A stretch of DNA of 64,000 bases. Origin: Phycisphaerales bacterium UBA1845 (GTDB lineage: Bacteria; Planctomycetota; Phycisphaerae; UBA1845). Shown one piece after another: positions 36,601 to 46,002 of the stretch. Position 1 is the first letter of the stretch. Every line of letters begins with the position of its first letter. A program made the position numbers and the translations under genes. The notes beneath the pieces were generated by a model. It searched no databases, had not been told where the DNA came from, and saw only the letters and a program-made list of their open reading frames with translations. Location of the stretch: assembly GCA_002338715.1 (NCBI GenBank), contig DDIR01000047.1, positions 1 to 64,000 on the forward strand, given 5' to 3'.

Positions 36601-39486
36601 ATGCGGCATGCGTGCAGACCTACAACCTTGGTGCGCCTGGTCCATTGCGTCATCGTGATCGCATTGGCTATTGCCAACCCGACCTTCGCGCAGGAAGCGT
36701 CAGATGCAGGCATCGCGATCCTGCAATCGGGTCAAGTTGAATTCGATGCGCGCCTGTTTGATCGAAAATCAAACGCTCGCTTGGAACAATTTGAAATCAC
36801 CCCGTCCGCTGGCACACGAATCACTTGCGAACTTGACCGACGCGAAGTCAACCAAAACGGCGTCACGTTTTTTGGTCATGTGTCCGGCGAACCGCATAGC
36901 CTCGTTTCGATCAGTCAGTCAACCGACGGAATCATCGGATACATCCGCTCCACAAAATTCGGCACGATCGACATTCGCCCAGGCGCAACGGGAAAAACAT
37001 TCGCAAGGCAACTCGACGTCGCACATCTCGCCACATGCCCGATAAACGAAACCGCACGCAATCCAATCCCGCGCGGGGCCATACCAACATCCGACTGCGA
37101 CGACGGCAGTGTGATCGATGTCCTCGTCGTCTACACCACCGATGCCAAGACCGCAGCCGGCGGACAATCCGCAATCGAAGCGCTCATCAATCTCGCGGTC
37201 AGCGACGCCAACAATGCATTCGCCAACAGCCTCATCAACACATCGCTGAACCTCGTCCACACCGAAGAAATCGCCTACGTCGAAACCGGCAACTGGACCA
37301 TTGACGGCCCGCGTCTCATCGACCCAAACGACGGATTCCTCGACGTCGCCCACACCCTGCGCGACCAATACGGCGCGGACTGCGTCAGCCTCTGGGTCAA
37401 CTCGCTCAACACCGGTGGCATCGGATATTTCCCCGACGCATCGTTTCAAGGCATCGGGGCGAGCGGATTGAGCATGCTGCGACTCGACAACGCGCCGCTG
37501 CTGACCTTCGCCCACGAGATCGGCCACAACTTCTTCTGCGCACACGATCGCCCCAACGCACCCGATCCGCCCTTCGCCGAATATTCCTACGGTTACGTCG
37601 AACCGGGCAGCCAGTGGCGCACGATCATGGCCACCTCAGCCACGCCAACCGTCATCCCCCACTTCGCCAATCCAAACGTGAATTGGACGGGGACCAATCC
37701 CGGTCCCACCGGCATCGCCGAAGGTCAACCGCTCCCCAGTGACAACGCCCGCACGATCAACGAACTGCGCACCGTCGTCGCCAACTTCCGCGCGACATCC
37801 GTCCCGGGTCTGGGTTCGACGCTTTACGTTGACGCAGCCGCGATTCCGGGCGGAGATGGTCAAAGCTGGGCGACGGCTATCGGCGATTTGCAAGAAGCTT
37901 TGTGCATGGCCAAAGGCTCAGCCGGCACGGTGCAGCAGGTGTGGGTCGCGGCTGGCGTGTATAAGCCCGACGGCGGCAGCGGTGATCGAAGCGCGACCTT
38001 CAAACTGATCGACGGCGTCAGCATTCTCGGCGGATTCGACGGGACGGAAACGCTCGAATCGCAGCGCGACCCGTCGGCCAACGAAACGATTTTGTCTGGC
38101 GATATCGGCATCGCTTTGAACGCAAGCGACAACAGCTATCACGTCGTCACCGCGAGCCTGAATAGCGCGGCGGCGATCCTCGACGGCTTTACCATTCGCG
38201 ACGGCCATGCCGACGGAACCGGTCCGGATCATGGCGGTGGCGGCGCGATCATCGATGGCGGCGGTGATCCGCAATTTGTCGATTGCAGATTCGAAGACAA
38301 CCATGCTACGAACCGTGGCGGCGGGATGATGAACACCAACGGCAGTTCGCCGACGCTGGTCGGTTGCACGTTTAAAAACAACGTCGTCACCGGATCGAGT
38401 TGGCCCGGGGGTGGTGGCGGCATGCACAACAGTTCGTCTTCAAACCCGACGCTGACTGCGTGCACGTTCCGCGCGAACAGCACCGCGCTCGGATCGGGGT
38501 TGGCCAACTACTTTGGCAGCAGTCCGGTTTTAAATGGATGCGTCTTTGCAGACAACACGGGCGCCGGTTCATCCGAAGGCGGCGGGCTTTACGGTTATTC
38601 ATTCTGCGCACCGACGCTGGCGGATTGCATCTTCGAGGGCAACAGCGCATCAATCGGCGGCGCGATCGCCGGATATTTCAGCAGTGCACCCAACCTCGAC
38701 CGGTGCATCATTCGCGGCAATGCAGCCACCGGCGATGGCGGCGGTATTTATCTCTACGTCAGTTCGAATGGCCTGATGACCAACTGCCTTCTGGCCGGAA
38801 ACACAGGGGCATACGGCGCGGCGATGATCAACCTGTTCGACAGCCACGTCAATATCATCAACTGCACGATCGTCGGAAACACCGGCGCATTCGGGTCGGG
38901 CGGAATCTTCAATTATCAAAGCGACCCCGTCATCGCCAACAGCATCCTGTGGCGAAACTCAGCCGACGGAACATTTAACGAATCCGCCCAGATCGACAAC
39001 AACAACAACGGCTTCCCAACGATCAACCACACGACGATCGAAGGATGGACCGGCGCACTGGGCGGAACCAGCAACAATGGTGCTGACCCGATGTTCATCG
39101 ACGCCGACGGCACCGACAACACCTACGGCACCGAAGACGACAACGCCCGCCTGTCTGCCGCCTCACCATCCGTCAACACCGGTGACAACGCAAGCGTCCC
39201 CGTCACAGTCGCCCTGGACCTCGACAAACGCCCTAGAATCGCCAACACAACCGTCGACCGCGGCGCATACGAATACGCCCCACTACCAGGCGATTTCGAC
39301 AACGACGGCGACATCGACCTGAACGACTACGCGAAACTTGCCGACTGCCTAAACGGCCCCGATACGGCACCATCCCCAACACCGCCAACAACCGTGCAGC
39401 AGTGCCTGAGCGCATTCGACTTCGACGCAGATGAAGACATTGACCTACAAGACGCATCAAGCTTCACAAGCGCATTCACCCCGTAG
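36601..39486 (+). CDS. Secreted metalloprotease-beta-helix-dockerin-like protein
   Basis: The 961-aa product starts with a signal peptide ending in TFAQ. A zinc metalloprotease domain lies in the first ~400 residues, with HEIGHNFFCAH (305-315), the HEXXHXXXXXH motif of the reprolysin/metzincin group, and 'GYVEPGSQWRTIMA' placing a Met-turn downstream. Residues ~405-870 form right-handed parallel beta-helix repeats ('LVGCTFKNNVV', 'LTACTFRANS', 'LNGCVFADN'). The C-terminus has an EF-hand-like dockerin segment 'GDFDNDGDIDLNDYAKL' and a degenerate second loop. A secreted or surface-held protease is likely. The TAG stop is provided by a palindromic repeat. Confidence 0.85.
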   Translation: MRHACRPTTLVRLVHCVIVIALAIANPTFAQEASDAGIAILQSGQVEFDARLFDRKSNARLEQFEITPSAGTRITCELDRREVNQNGVTFFGHVSGEPHSLVSISQSTDGIIGYIRSTKFGTIDIRPGATGKTFARQLDVAHLATCPINETARNPIPRGAIPTSDCDDGSVIDVLVVYTTDAKTAAGGQSAIEALINLAVSDANNAFANSLINTSLNLVHTEEIAYVETGNWTIDGPRLIDPNDGFLDVAHTLRDQYGADCVSLWVNSLNTGGIGYFPDASFQGIGASGLSMLRLDNAPLLTFAHEIGHNFFCAHDRPNAPDPPFAEYSYGYVEPGSQWRTIMATSATPTVIPHFANPNVNWTGTNPGPTGIAEGQPLPSDNARTINELRTVVANFRATSVPGLGSTLYVDAAAIPGGDGQSWATAIGDLQEALCMAKGSAGTVQQVWVAAGVYKPDGGSGDRSATFKLIDGVSILGGFDGTETLESQRDPSANETILSGDIGIALNASDNSYHVVTASLNSAAAILDGFTIRDGHADGTGPDHGGGGAIIDGGGDPQFVDCRFEDNHATNRGGGMMNTNGSSPTLVGCTFKNNVVTGSSWPGGGGGMHNSSSSNPTLTACTFRANSTALGSGLANYFGSSPVLNGCVFADNTGAGSSEGGGLYGYSFCAPTLADCIFEGNSASIGGAIAGYFSSAPNLDRCIIRGNAATGDGGGIYLYVSSNGLMTNCLLAGNTGAYGAAMINLFDSHVNIINCTIVGNTGAFGSGGIFNYQSDPVIANSILWRNSADGTFNESAQIDNNNNGFPTINHTTIEGWTGALGGTSNNGADPMFIDADGTDNTYGTEDDNARLSAASPSVNTGDNASVPVTVALDLDKRPRIANTTVDRGAYEYAPLPGDFDNDGDIDLNDYAKLADCLNGPDTAPSPTPPTTVQQCLSAFDFDADEDIDLQDASSFTSAFTP

Positions 39487-39510
39487 GGTGCGGCTTGCCG
39501 CACCTGCTAT
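39483..39510 (+). repeat. Palindromic repeat family A, copy A1
   Basis: The core is GGTGCGGC-TT-GCCGCACC (39487-39504), preceded by CGTAG and followed by TGCTA. The TAG stop of the protease gene (39484-39486) lies in the leading GTAGGG. It is opposed by the inverted copy A2 at 40075. Confidence 0.88.
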
Positions 39511-39564
39511 TTCTCGCAATCATACCGGTTTGTTCGGCATCAAATTGGCACCAAGGCGTTTGAA

Positions 39565-40062
39565 ATGAAAGCCGCGATCCTCGTGATCCTTTCAGTTGCA
39601 GCACTTGGAGTGACCACTATGGCGTTGGTGGGTTACTTCAGACCTTTCTCAATACGATCCGCTACACCACCGTGGGAAACGCCGGGTGTCGATTCACCAT
39701 ACAATCATCCGCCGTTCTACGAATTTCGGAATGGAAGAGGATACTTCACACTGTGCAAGGTGTACCCAGCCGCGAAGGACATGCCAAGAAGTGATTCATG
39801 GACAAGTTGGAACATTCCACTGATCGAAGCCAAAAGTACCGTTGAATGTTTGGGATTGTTTCTGACGGGTACGGTGTCAATTCGATGTCACGCAATCCTA
39901 CCCTTCGCCGTGTTTGCGTCCTTCCCTGTCCTTGTCTTGATTCGGAATGCTTTTCGCAATCATAAGCGGCGCAAAATGGGTTTGTGCCTGGCGTGTGGAT
40001 ATGACCTCACCGGTAATGTCAGCGGCGCGTGTCCGGAATGTGGAAAAGACCGATCACACTAA
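39565..40062 (+). CDS. Small membrane protein with C-terminal zinc ribbon
   Basis: The 165-aa product has an N-terminal membrane segment ('AAILVILSVAALGVTTMALVGY'), an extracytoplasmic part of ~80 residues, a second membrane segment ('ILPFAVFASFPVLVLI') and a cytoplasmic C-terminal zinc ribbon 'CLACGYDLTGN...CPECGKD'. Many planctomycete genomes encode small membrane proteins with this 'CGYDL.GN..G.CPECG' tail; their role is unknown. The gene lies between two inverted copies of the family A repeat. A protein with the same type of tail is encoded at 56762. Confidence 0.75.
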   Translation: MKAAILVILSVAALGVTTMALVGYFRPFSIRSATPPWETPGVDSPYNHPPFYEFRNGRGYFTLCKVYPAAKDMPRSDSWTSWNIPLIEAKSTVECLGLFLTGTVSIRCHAILPFAVFASFPVLVLIRNAFRNHKRRKMGLCLACGYDLTGNVSGACPECGKDRSH

Positions 40063-40074
40063 CTTCATGACCTT

Positions 40075-40102
40075 AGCAGGTGCGGCGAGCCGCACCCTAC
40101 GC
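40075..40102 (-). repeat. Palindromic repeat family A, copy A2
   Basis: GGTGCGGC-GA-GCCGCACC (40079-40096), preceded by TAGCA and followed by CTACG. It is the family A element in reverse orientation, between the convergent genes ending at 40062 and 40117. Confidence 0.88.
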
Positions 40103-40116
40103 AATTCGGGGGTTGC

Positions 40117-41049
40117 CTACGACTGGAGGCTGCTCATCATTTCGTTGAGCTTGCGGAGGGCGCCGGCTTCGATTTGGCGGACTCTTTCGCGGGTTAGTCC
40201 TACCCTTGCGCCAATGTCTTTTAGGGTCATCGCCTCTTCATCATCGAGGCCGAACCGCAGGCGCAGAATCCTGGCTTCGCGTTCGTCGATTTGCGACAGC
40301 AGTTCGCGGATAAGCGACGCTTCCGACTCCTCGAACAGGGCTTTGTCGGGTTCGGGCGTGCGGTCGTCGGCCAGTATTTCGCCGAGGCCCATCGCGTCGT
40401 CACCGGACGAAGCCTGCGGACGCGCGGTAAACGCCTTGACCGCTCGGCGGACGATCTTGGCTTTCTTCAGCGGAATTTCCATCAACTCGGCCAACTCTTC
40501 GAGCGACGGTTGACGACCTTCCTTCTCGACGAAGCGATCCATCGTCTGCCGCCAGCGGGCGATCATCTCGACCATGTAAGCCGGGATGTGCACCGGCTGA
40601 ACACCGTTGATCAGCGAGCGCTTGATCGACTGCTTGATCCACCACGACGCATAGGTGCTAAAGCGCGTGTTTTGTTTCGGGTCAAACCCTTCGACCGCGC
40701 GGATCAGGCCGAGGTTGCCCTCTTCGATCAAGTCGTTGAGCAGCATGCCGCGGTGGCCATACTTCTTGGCGATGTTGACGACGAGCCGCAGGTTTGATTT
40801 CACCATGCGATCGCGCGCATTTTGACCGTCGATCTCGATCTGCTCTTTTTCCGCGAGCGAGATTTCCTTTTTCTTGAAACGGTCAGCCGCCGTATATACC
40901 GCTTGAATCTTCGCACCGAGTTCCTTCTCTTCCTCGGGCGTCAGCAGCGGCGCCTGGTTGATCTGCTTCAGGTAGAATTGTAAATCAGAGTCGATTGCGA
41001 TCGCTGATACTCCCCATTGCGTAACGTATCCAGACGTTACCGATTTCAA
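40117..41049 (-). CDS. RNA polymerase sigma-70 factor, RpoD/SigA-like (group 1 or 2)
   Basis: The 310-aa protein has region 1.2 ('LQFYLKQINQAPLLTPEEEKEL' in outline), region 2 ('NLRLVVNIAKKYGHRGMLLNDLIEEGNLGLIRAVEGFD', 'RFSTYASWWIKQSI'), region 3 ('HIPAYMVEMIARWR') and region 4 ('RILRLRFGLDDEEAMTLKDIGARVGLTRERVRQIE'), all given in outline. It lacks the long region 1.1 of many RpoD proteins and is near the size of short SigA or group 2 factors. It may be the housekeeping factor or a close paralogue. GTAAC boxes surround its start. Confidence 0.93.
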   Translation of the reverse strand: MKSVTSGYVTQWGVSAIAIDSDLQFYLKQINQAPLLTPEEEKELGAKIQAVYTAADRFKKKEISLAEKEQIEIDGQNARDRMVKSNLRLVVNIAKKYGHRGMLLNDLIEEGNLGLIRAVEGFDPKQNTRFSTYASWWIKQSIKRSLINGVQPVHIPAYMVEMIARWRQTMDRFVEKEGRQPSLEELAELMEIPLKKAKIVRRAVKAFTARPQASSGDDAMGLGEILADDRTPEPDKALFEESEASLIRELLSQIDEREARILRLRFGLDDEEAMTLKDIGARVGLTRERVRQIEAGALRKLNEMMSSLQS

Positions 41050-41135
41050 CCAACCGGCAACACGTCACGTTTTACCCACGGTTCATTCGCCCCGATTGAT
41101 GATCCGACGTTACCCGTTCAGTTCCATCGGGTAAC
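41021..41135. promoter_or_regulatory. Cluster of GTAAC boxes at the sigma factor start
   Basis: Two perfect 7-bp inverted repeats share the GTAAC/GTTAC core: GTAACGT/ACGTTAC (41021-41040, within the first codons) and GTTACCC/GGGTAAC (41109-41135, upstream). The half-site CGTTACC recurs in both. The arrangement suggests operator sites for one regulator. Confidence 0.4.
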
Positions 41136-41226
41136 AGCCTCAACATCCGAAGCAATCATCCAACAACATTGTATCGGGCACGCCAAAATGTGACCCGTCA
41201 CATCGAGCAACAACAGATAGGATAAC

Positions 41227-41267
41227 AAAAGCGGCCCCAGCGCCGATACCCGACGCTGAGACCGCTT
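41227..41267 (-). terminator. Intrinsic terminator after rpsA
   Basis: On the minus strand AAGCGG pairs with CCGCTT and CAGCG with CGCTG, with a 3x3 internal loop between, followed by TTTTGTTAT. It lies about 60 nt beyond the rpsA stop. Confidence 0.75.
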
Positions 41268-41325
41268 GGATTTCAATCAATACATCACCGGCCCACGCAA
41301 ACAGGCCGGGAATTCACAGCCCAGA

Positions 41326-43185
41326 CTATGCACCGCCATCCTTTGATTCGTCATCGGATTTCGATTCGTCATCTGAGGCAGCTCCTTCGCTTGCTGATTC
41401 CACCGCAGCCTTTGGTGCGGGCGGCTGGGGAATGAAATTGGTGATCAGATCGGTGGTTTCCTCACCAGGACCGTGCAAACCGCCGCGACGCTGTTTCTCA
41501 ACCTTGGGCGCTTCGCCTTCTTCCTGATGTTCGGTAGACCACTGGGCCCGTTTCTTCGACAGGCCGATCTTGCGATCCTGCGAATCGACCCGCAGAATCT
41601 TCACCTGGATCTTCTGTCCGATCGTCACCTCATCGTGCGGATCTTCCACCTTATGATCGGCTAACTCACTGACGTGCAACAGTCCCTCGAGGTCGTTTTC
41701 AAGCTCGACAAACACGCCGAAATTGGTGATTTTCGTGACCGTACCCTCGACGATCTGACCCGGGATGTAGTTATCGGGCACAGCACGCAGCCACGGATCT
41801 TCGTGAAGCTGCTTGAGACCCAGCGCGATCCGCTGCTTGTTCTCTTCGACCTTGAGCACGACGCATTCGAGTTCGTCACCCTTCTTGATCATTTCCGACG
41901 GGTGCGAAATCTTCTTCGTCCAGCTCATGTCGGAGACGTGCAGCAAGCCGTCGATGCCTTCTTCGATCTCGATGAACGCACCGTAGTTCGTCAGGTTGCG
42001 CACCTGACCGGTGATACGCGTGTTCGGCGGATACTTCTCAGCCACCTTGGTCCACGGATTGACCTCGGTCTGCTTGACGCCGAGCGAAATCTCCTGCTTG
42101 TCCTTGTTGATGTCGAGGACAACGACTTCGATTTCATCGCCGACATTGAAGAGTTCGGACGGATGGTTGATGCGACGGGTCCAACTCATCTCGGAGATGT
42201 GCACCAAACCTTCGATGCCCGGACGCAGCTTGATGAACGCACCATAGTTCATGATGTTCACCACTTCGCCCTTCACCTTGCCACCAATCGGGAAGCTTTC
42301 TTCGATGCCTTCCCATGGGCTCGGCTTAAGCTGCTTGTGACCGAGGGCGATCTTCTCTTTTTCCATATCGATGTTGAGGATCTTGACTTCGATCTCCTGA
42401 TCGATCTTGACGACCTGCGACGGGTGCGCGACGCGCTCCCAGCTCATGTCGGTGATGTGCAACAGACCGTCGATACCGCCAAGGTCGACGAACGCGCCGA
42501 AGTCGGCGATGTTCTTGACGACACCCTTGCGGACCTGACCGACTTCGATGTCGGACATCAACTGCTCTTTTGCTGCGCCGCGCGTTTCCTCGATCAGCTT
42601 GCGCCGAGAGATCACGATGTTGCGACGTTCGGTATCAATTTTGAGAATCTTCGCTTCGACATCCTTACCGATGAATTCACCGATGTCGCCTGGACGACGA
42701 ATGTCAACTTGCGATGCAGGAAGGAACACGGGCACGCCAATATCGACCAAAAGCCCGCCCTTGATCTTTCGCATGACGCGACCGGAAACCAGATCGTCTT
42801 CCTTCTTCGTCTCAACGATGTGATTCCAGTTGATGATGCGATCGGCTTTGCGCTTCGACAGTTCGATCACACCGCTGTCGGTCTCGAGGTTTTCGAGAAA
42901 CACGTCGATGATGTCACCGATGTCGATGGAGCTGCGATCGTCCCACTCCTGAATCGGGATGACGCCTTCGCTCTTGAGCCCGACGTCGATGACCACGTCG
43001 TCACCGGCGCGGCCGACGATCTTCCCTTTCATCACCCGACCCGGTGCAAGCTCTTCACCTTCTGGACCATCGACCAGCGTGCTGATCGCGCTGTCGTCCG
43101 TCCCGGTGTCGAAAATGGAATTGAGTTCGGAATCCAACTCGGAGCTGGAGCCATCCAAAGTACTGATCAGATTAAAGTCAACCAT
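41326..43185 (-). CDS. rpsA: 30S ribosomal protein S1
   Basis: The 619-aa protein contains six S1 RNA-binding repeats ('[20 protein letters not shown]', '[21 protein letters not shown]', '[21 protein letters not shown]', '[19 protein letters not shown]' among them), as in full-length bacterial S1, with ~45 extra N-terminal residues and an acidic Ser/Asp/Glu/Lys tail of ~70 residues. S1 binds mRNA leaders and brings them to the 30S subunit. It is a single gene with its own terminator; the cmk gene found upstream in many bacteria is absent. Confidence 0.97.
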   Translation of the reverse strand: MVDFNLISTLDGSSSELDSELNSIFDTGTDDSAISTLVDGPEGEELAPGRVMKGKIVGRAGDDVVIDVGLKSEGVIPIQEWDDRSSIDIGDIIDVFLENLETDSGVIELSKRKADRIINWNHIVETKKEDDLVSGRVMRKIKGGLLVDIGVPVFLPASQVDIRRPGDIGEFIGKDVEAKILKIDTERRNIVISRRKLIEETRGAAKEQLMSDIEVGQVRKGVVKNIADFGAFVDLGGIDGLLHITDMSWERVAHPSQVVKIDQEIEVKILNIDMEKEKIALGHKQLKPSPWEGIEESFPIGGKVKGEVVNIMNYGAFIKLRPGIEGLVHISEMSWTRRINHPSELFNVGDEIEVVVLDINKDKQEISLGVKQTEVNPWTKVAEKYPPNTRITGQVRNLTNYGAFIEIEEGIDGLLHVSDMSWTKKISHPSEMIKKGDELECVVLKVEENKQRIALGLKQLHEDPWLRAVPDNYIPGQIVEGTVTKITNFGVFVELENDLEGLLHVSELADHKVEDPHDEVTIGQKIQVKILRVDSQDRKIGLSKKRAQWSTEHQEEGEAPKVEKQRRGGLHGPGEETTDLITNFIPQPPAPKAAVESASEGAASDDESKSDDESKDGGA

Positions 43186-43593
43186 AAGAGTAATGTTCCC
43201 ACGTCACCGCGTTTGCCCAAGTCGCGCCAGCCAATCCCTTCGGACTGCCCCTTGCGACCCACACCCTCGCAGCCCTGCATCACGAGCAGGTAATAACCAT
43301 TTGCCAAATCGCCGGCCCGCACCACACGGCACGCAAAAAACCGAACGAAGTTGAGCCACGCAGTTTACCAAATCCCCAGAAACACGCCACAATACGGCCC
43401 GAAACCGCCGCACCCGCCGAAATCGCCATGTTGGCCGGCCCAAGCCGGTTCCTGAGGCCTGAAGTTGGCGCATTTCTGTGGCGATTTGCGTCATCCTGTT
43501 GCCCCTGCCATCCGTCAATCGTGGTGTGGTGGGCGGACGCAGAAATTATCCGCCAGATGCCGCTATCATTATCTTTGGATTCAGGAGCATTCC
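43186..43593. other. Intergenic region between divergent rpsA and lipoprotein genes
   Basis: The 408-bp gap holds the rpsA leader and the lipoprotein promoter. No convincing promoter elements, RNA motif or small gene was recognised. An open frame enters from 43465 in phase with the lipoprotein, but the lipobox and AGGAG place that start at 43594. Confidence 0.4.
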
Positions 43594-44760
43594 ATGACCC
43601 GACCCAAGACCCATGTGACTGGACCTGTCCTTGCCGCATTGACGCTAATGGCGCTCTCTGTCGGATGCGTCAAGCGGGCCGAGATCATCGCCGTGATGCC
43701 CGACGGCAAGGTGGAACTGGTCACATTCTTCAACGGTGACAAGGACGACGTGCTGGGTGGTTCAGATCCCGCGAGACCTGCAGGTGATCCGCCCCCGAGC
43801 GCGGCAGCCGGGTGGGTCGTCAATTCAAAAGACGGCAAAGACGGCGACAAAGAAAAAACAACGGTGGCTGCGACCATGTCGCTCAACGCGGGTGCGGCGA
43901 TCCCGACAACCTATGCAGACCCCAATTCAGCAGTGGCTTCTGCCGCAACACGATTCAACACGCAGATTGCCATCGAAGAGCGCGACAACGGAACATACTA
44001 CCACTTCAAACGCACGTACCTGCGGCGTCGATGGGCGCCGTTTGAATTTCATCGCAAGCAGATTCTCGAATCCGACAACATCAAGAAGCTGATGGAAAAC
44101 GATCCGAAGACAATGTCGCCTGCGGATCGGAAGGTCGTGGTCGATGCGATGGTGGCTGTTGAAACCGAACAGCAAATCGAATTGCTTGACATGGCCATCT
44201 CCAGGGTCGGCAATGGTGTTCCCCAATTGGCGCAATTGGCCGCAACCCAACAGATTCGTGAATTCACATCGCAGGCAGGCCTCGGCGAAAAAATCATGGA
44301 GACGCTCATGTCTTCCAACGGAGCGGAAGATGCTCCGGAACTCGAAGCCAAACTGCACGCCCGAATCGATGCGGCTGTCGCCAAAGCGCTGACCGACGCG
44401 GGAACCGATCATTCGATTGCAAATGCGACGGTCGAGGCGTTGCAGGCCGCCCGGATGGAATTCCAGGTATCCAAGGACCTGGAAGATGATAGTTGGGATG
44501 TTCAGGTCGTACTTCCCGGAAAGGTCGTCGCCCACAATGGCTCGGACGAACCAGAGACCATTGAGGCATCTGACCTGGATGAACCTGAAAACAAGGACAG
44601 CGACGATCCGACCAGTAAAGCAGCGTTTGTGCTTGCCGGTAAGCTGAGACCGTTTGTTGATTCGCCTGGACTGCAGAACGTATCGTGGTCATTCAAGTTT
44701 GACGCACTGCAAGATCGCGATGTCGTGTTGATGGCCAGTTCGTTCGTGCCTAAGAAATAA
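43594..44760 (+). CDS. Putative lipoprotein of unknown function
   Basis: The 388-aa product has a lipoprotein signal (ALTLMALSVGC, lipobox Cys25) and AGGAG 6 nt before the ATG. After a short beta segment and a disordered stretch rich in Asp, Lys and Pro, the rest is mostly helical and acidic, with no family that I recognise. It lies 60 bp upstream of an ECF sigma/anti-sigma pair on the same strand and might be co-transcribed with it, but the link is positional only. Confidence 0.65.
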   Translation: MTRPKTHVTGPVLAALTLMALSVGCVKRAEIIAVMPDGKVELVTFFNGDKDDVLGGSDPARPAGDPPPSAAAGWVVNSKDGKDGDKEKTTVAATMSLNAGAAIPTTYADPNSAVASAATRFNTQIAIEERDNGTYYHFKRTYLRRRWAPFEFHRKQILESDNIKKLMENDPKTMSPADRKVVVDAMVAVETEQQIELLDMAISRVGNGVPQLAQLAATQQIREFTSQAGLGEKIMETLMSSNGAEDAPELEAKLHARIDAAVAKALTDAGTDHSIANATVEALQAARMEFQVSKDLEDDSWDVQVVLPGKVVAHNGSDEPETIEASDLDEPENKDSDDPTSKAAFVLAGKLRPFVDSPGLQNVSWSFKFDALQDRDVVLMASSFVPKK

Positions 44761-44820
44761 ACTGTACGCCGAATTCATTGGGCAAAGCGTGCACATTGAA
44801 AGAAACTGACATCGCAACCG

Positions 44821-45306
44821 ATGAAAAGCGATCCAACTAGTCAGAGCGACGCATGGGCCAACGTCTATCGCTGGGCGTATCGCTTCATGCGCAATCACGA
44901 CGGCGCAATGGACGCGACGCAGGAAGTGATGCTTCGTTCAGTGCAACACGGCGGCGCGAACATCAGAAACGATCTCGGTTGGCTGCGACGCATCACCGTA
45001 AATCACTGCATCGATACGTTGCGAAAAAAACGCCCCGCCATCGTCGAAGAATTGGAACCGCCCAATCGACATCCATCGCCAGTTCATGAAGCGATCGGAA
45101 CGGAAACCGCCGAGTTGATCACAACCGCGCTCGAAAAACTCACGGAGCAGCAACGTGCGGTCGTGGTGGCCAAGACTTATGACGGTGAGACATTCGCTGC
45201 CATCGCCGAGTCGATGGGACTTTCGATCGGCACGGTAAAGACCCACTACCTGCGCGGGTTGTCGACGCTGCGCAATGCCTTGGGCAAGTTACGGGAGTAC
45301 GGCTGA
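44821..45306 (+). CDS. ECF RNA polymerase sigma factor
   Basis: The 161-aa protein has a region 2 ('WAYRFMRNHDGAMDATQEVMLRSV' in outline, 'WLRRITVNHCIDTLRKKR') and a region 4 with HTH ('LEKLTEQQRAVVVAKTYDGETFAAIAESMGLSIGTVKTHYLRGL' in outline). It is the RpoE-like two-domain type and differs from the kinase-linked factor at 2707. Its stop overlaps the start of the next gene (TGATG), coupling it to a predicted anti-sigma factor. Signal-dependent release from that membrane protein is the expected control. Confidence 0.92.
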   Translation: MKSDPTSQSDAWANVYRWAYRFMRNHDGAMDATQEVMLRSVQHGGANIRNDLGWLRRITVNHCIDTLRKKRPAIVEELEPPNRHPSPVHEAIGTETAELITTALEKLTEQQRAVVVAKTYDGETFAAIAESMGLSIGTVKTHYLRGLSTLRNALGKLREYG

Positions 45307-45791
45307 TGAATTGCAACGACATCCACTCAAAGCTCGCCGACTATCTCGGAAACGAGCTTACCCAAACCGATCGAATCGCGGTCGATAGGCACCTGGCCAA
45401 TTGCGGCGCATGCGCGGGCGAGGTGACATCCCTTCAGGAGACACTCAGCGCACTCGGACAACTTGACACCGTCAGCCATGACGCTGCGGCTGCCCGCACC
45501 AACGACCTTCGCGTGGTCAAACGCCGACCGATCATTCAACGATTGGCGCTGGCATCTTTACGAATCGCAGCCGTGCTGGCGCTCGGATTTGCACTCGGGC
45601 GGACATCGGTCGAGCCGCTGTCGAATACCAATCCCAACGTGCCCACGCCAAATGGCACGGAGCGGGCGGTCGCCCAAGCCACCGCCACCAACATCCACCC
45701 CGATTGGCTGGTGATCGCCGAGCGATTGAACCGCAACTCATCCGGGTTGGCCGGCGCATTTCGACACCTCGCCAAAGGCTATGAGCGTTGA
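45306..45791 (+). CDS. Zinc-binding membrane anti-sigma factor
   Basis: The 161-aa product begins with a zinc-finger anti-sigma (ZAS/zf-HC2) domain: Cys3 and the HLANCGAC motif (H-X3-C-X2-C). One membrane helix follows at ~88-100 ('LRIAAVLALGFALG'), then a ~55-residue periplasmic tail. It overlaps the ECF sigma gene by one base, the classic arrangement of sigma and cognate inhibitor. The H-X3-C-X2-C form may respond to redox as in RsrA, but membrane anchoring makes an envelope signal equally likely. Confidence 0.85.
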   Translation: MNCNDIHSKLADYLGNELTQTDRIAVDRHLANCGACAGEVTSLQETLSALGQLDTVSHDAAAARTNDLRVVKRRPIIQRLALASLRIAAVLALGFALGRTSVEPLSNTNPNVPTPNGTERAVAQATATNIHPDWLVIAERLNRNSSGLAGAFRHLAKGYER

Positions 45792-46002
45792 TTTCGCCGC
45801 AAGACCTGAAACCCTGCTGCCATTACCACCTTAACCCACTGATTCACAACGCTTTATGAGCTTCGCCGATTCACCCGGTCCTTAACAAAGGCCCAAGGAT
45901 TCGTTAACTTGTTCGGATCGGCATCGCTTTGCACCATGAACCGAATGTTGCGGACGATCTTGCCGACGGGCCAATCGAATCAACGCAATCGGACAAGATG
46001 GC

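Noticed and set aside
39483..40102. Insertion sequence with terminal inverted repeats
   Set aside because: The enclosed gene is a zinc-ribbon membrane protein with no transposase motif, and single family A copies occur elsewhere; no target-site duplication was seen.
41674..43293. 539-codon open frame opposite rpsA
   Set aside because: It is antisense to the six clear S1 repeats, with a repetitive shadow composition.
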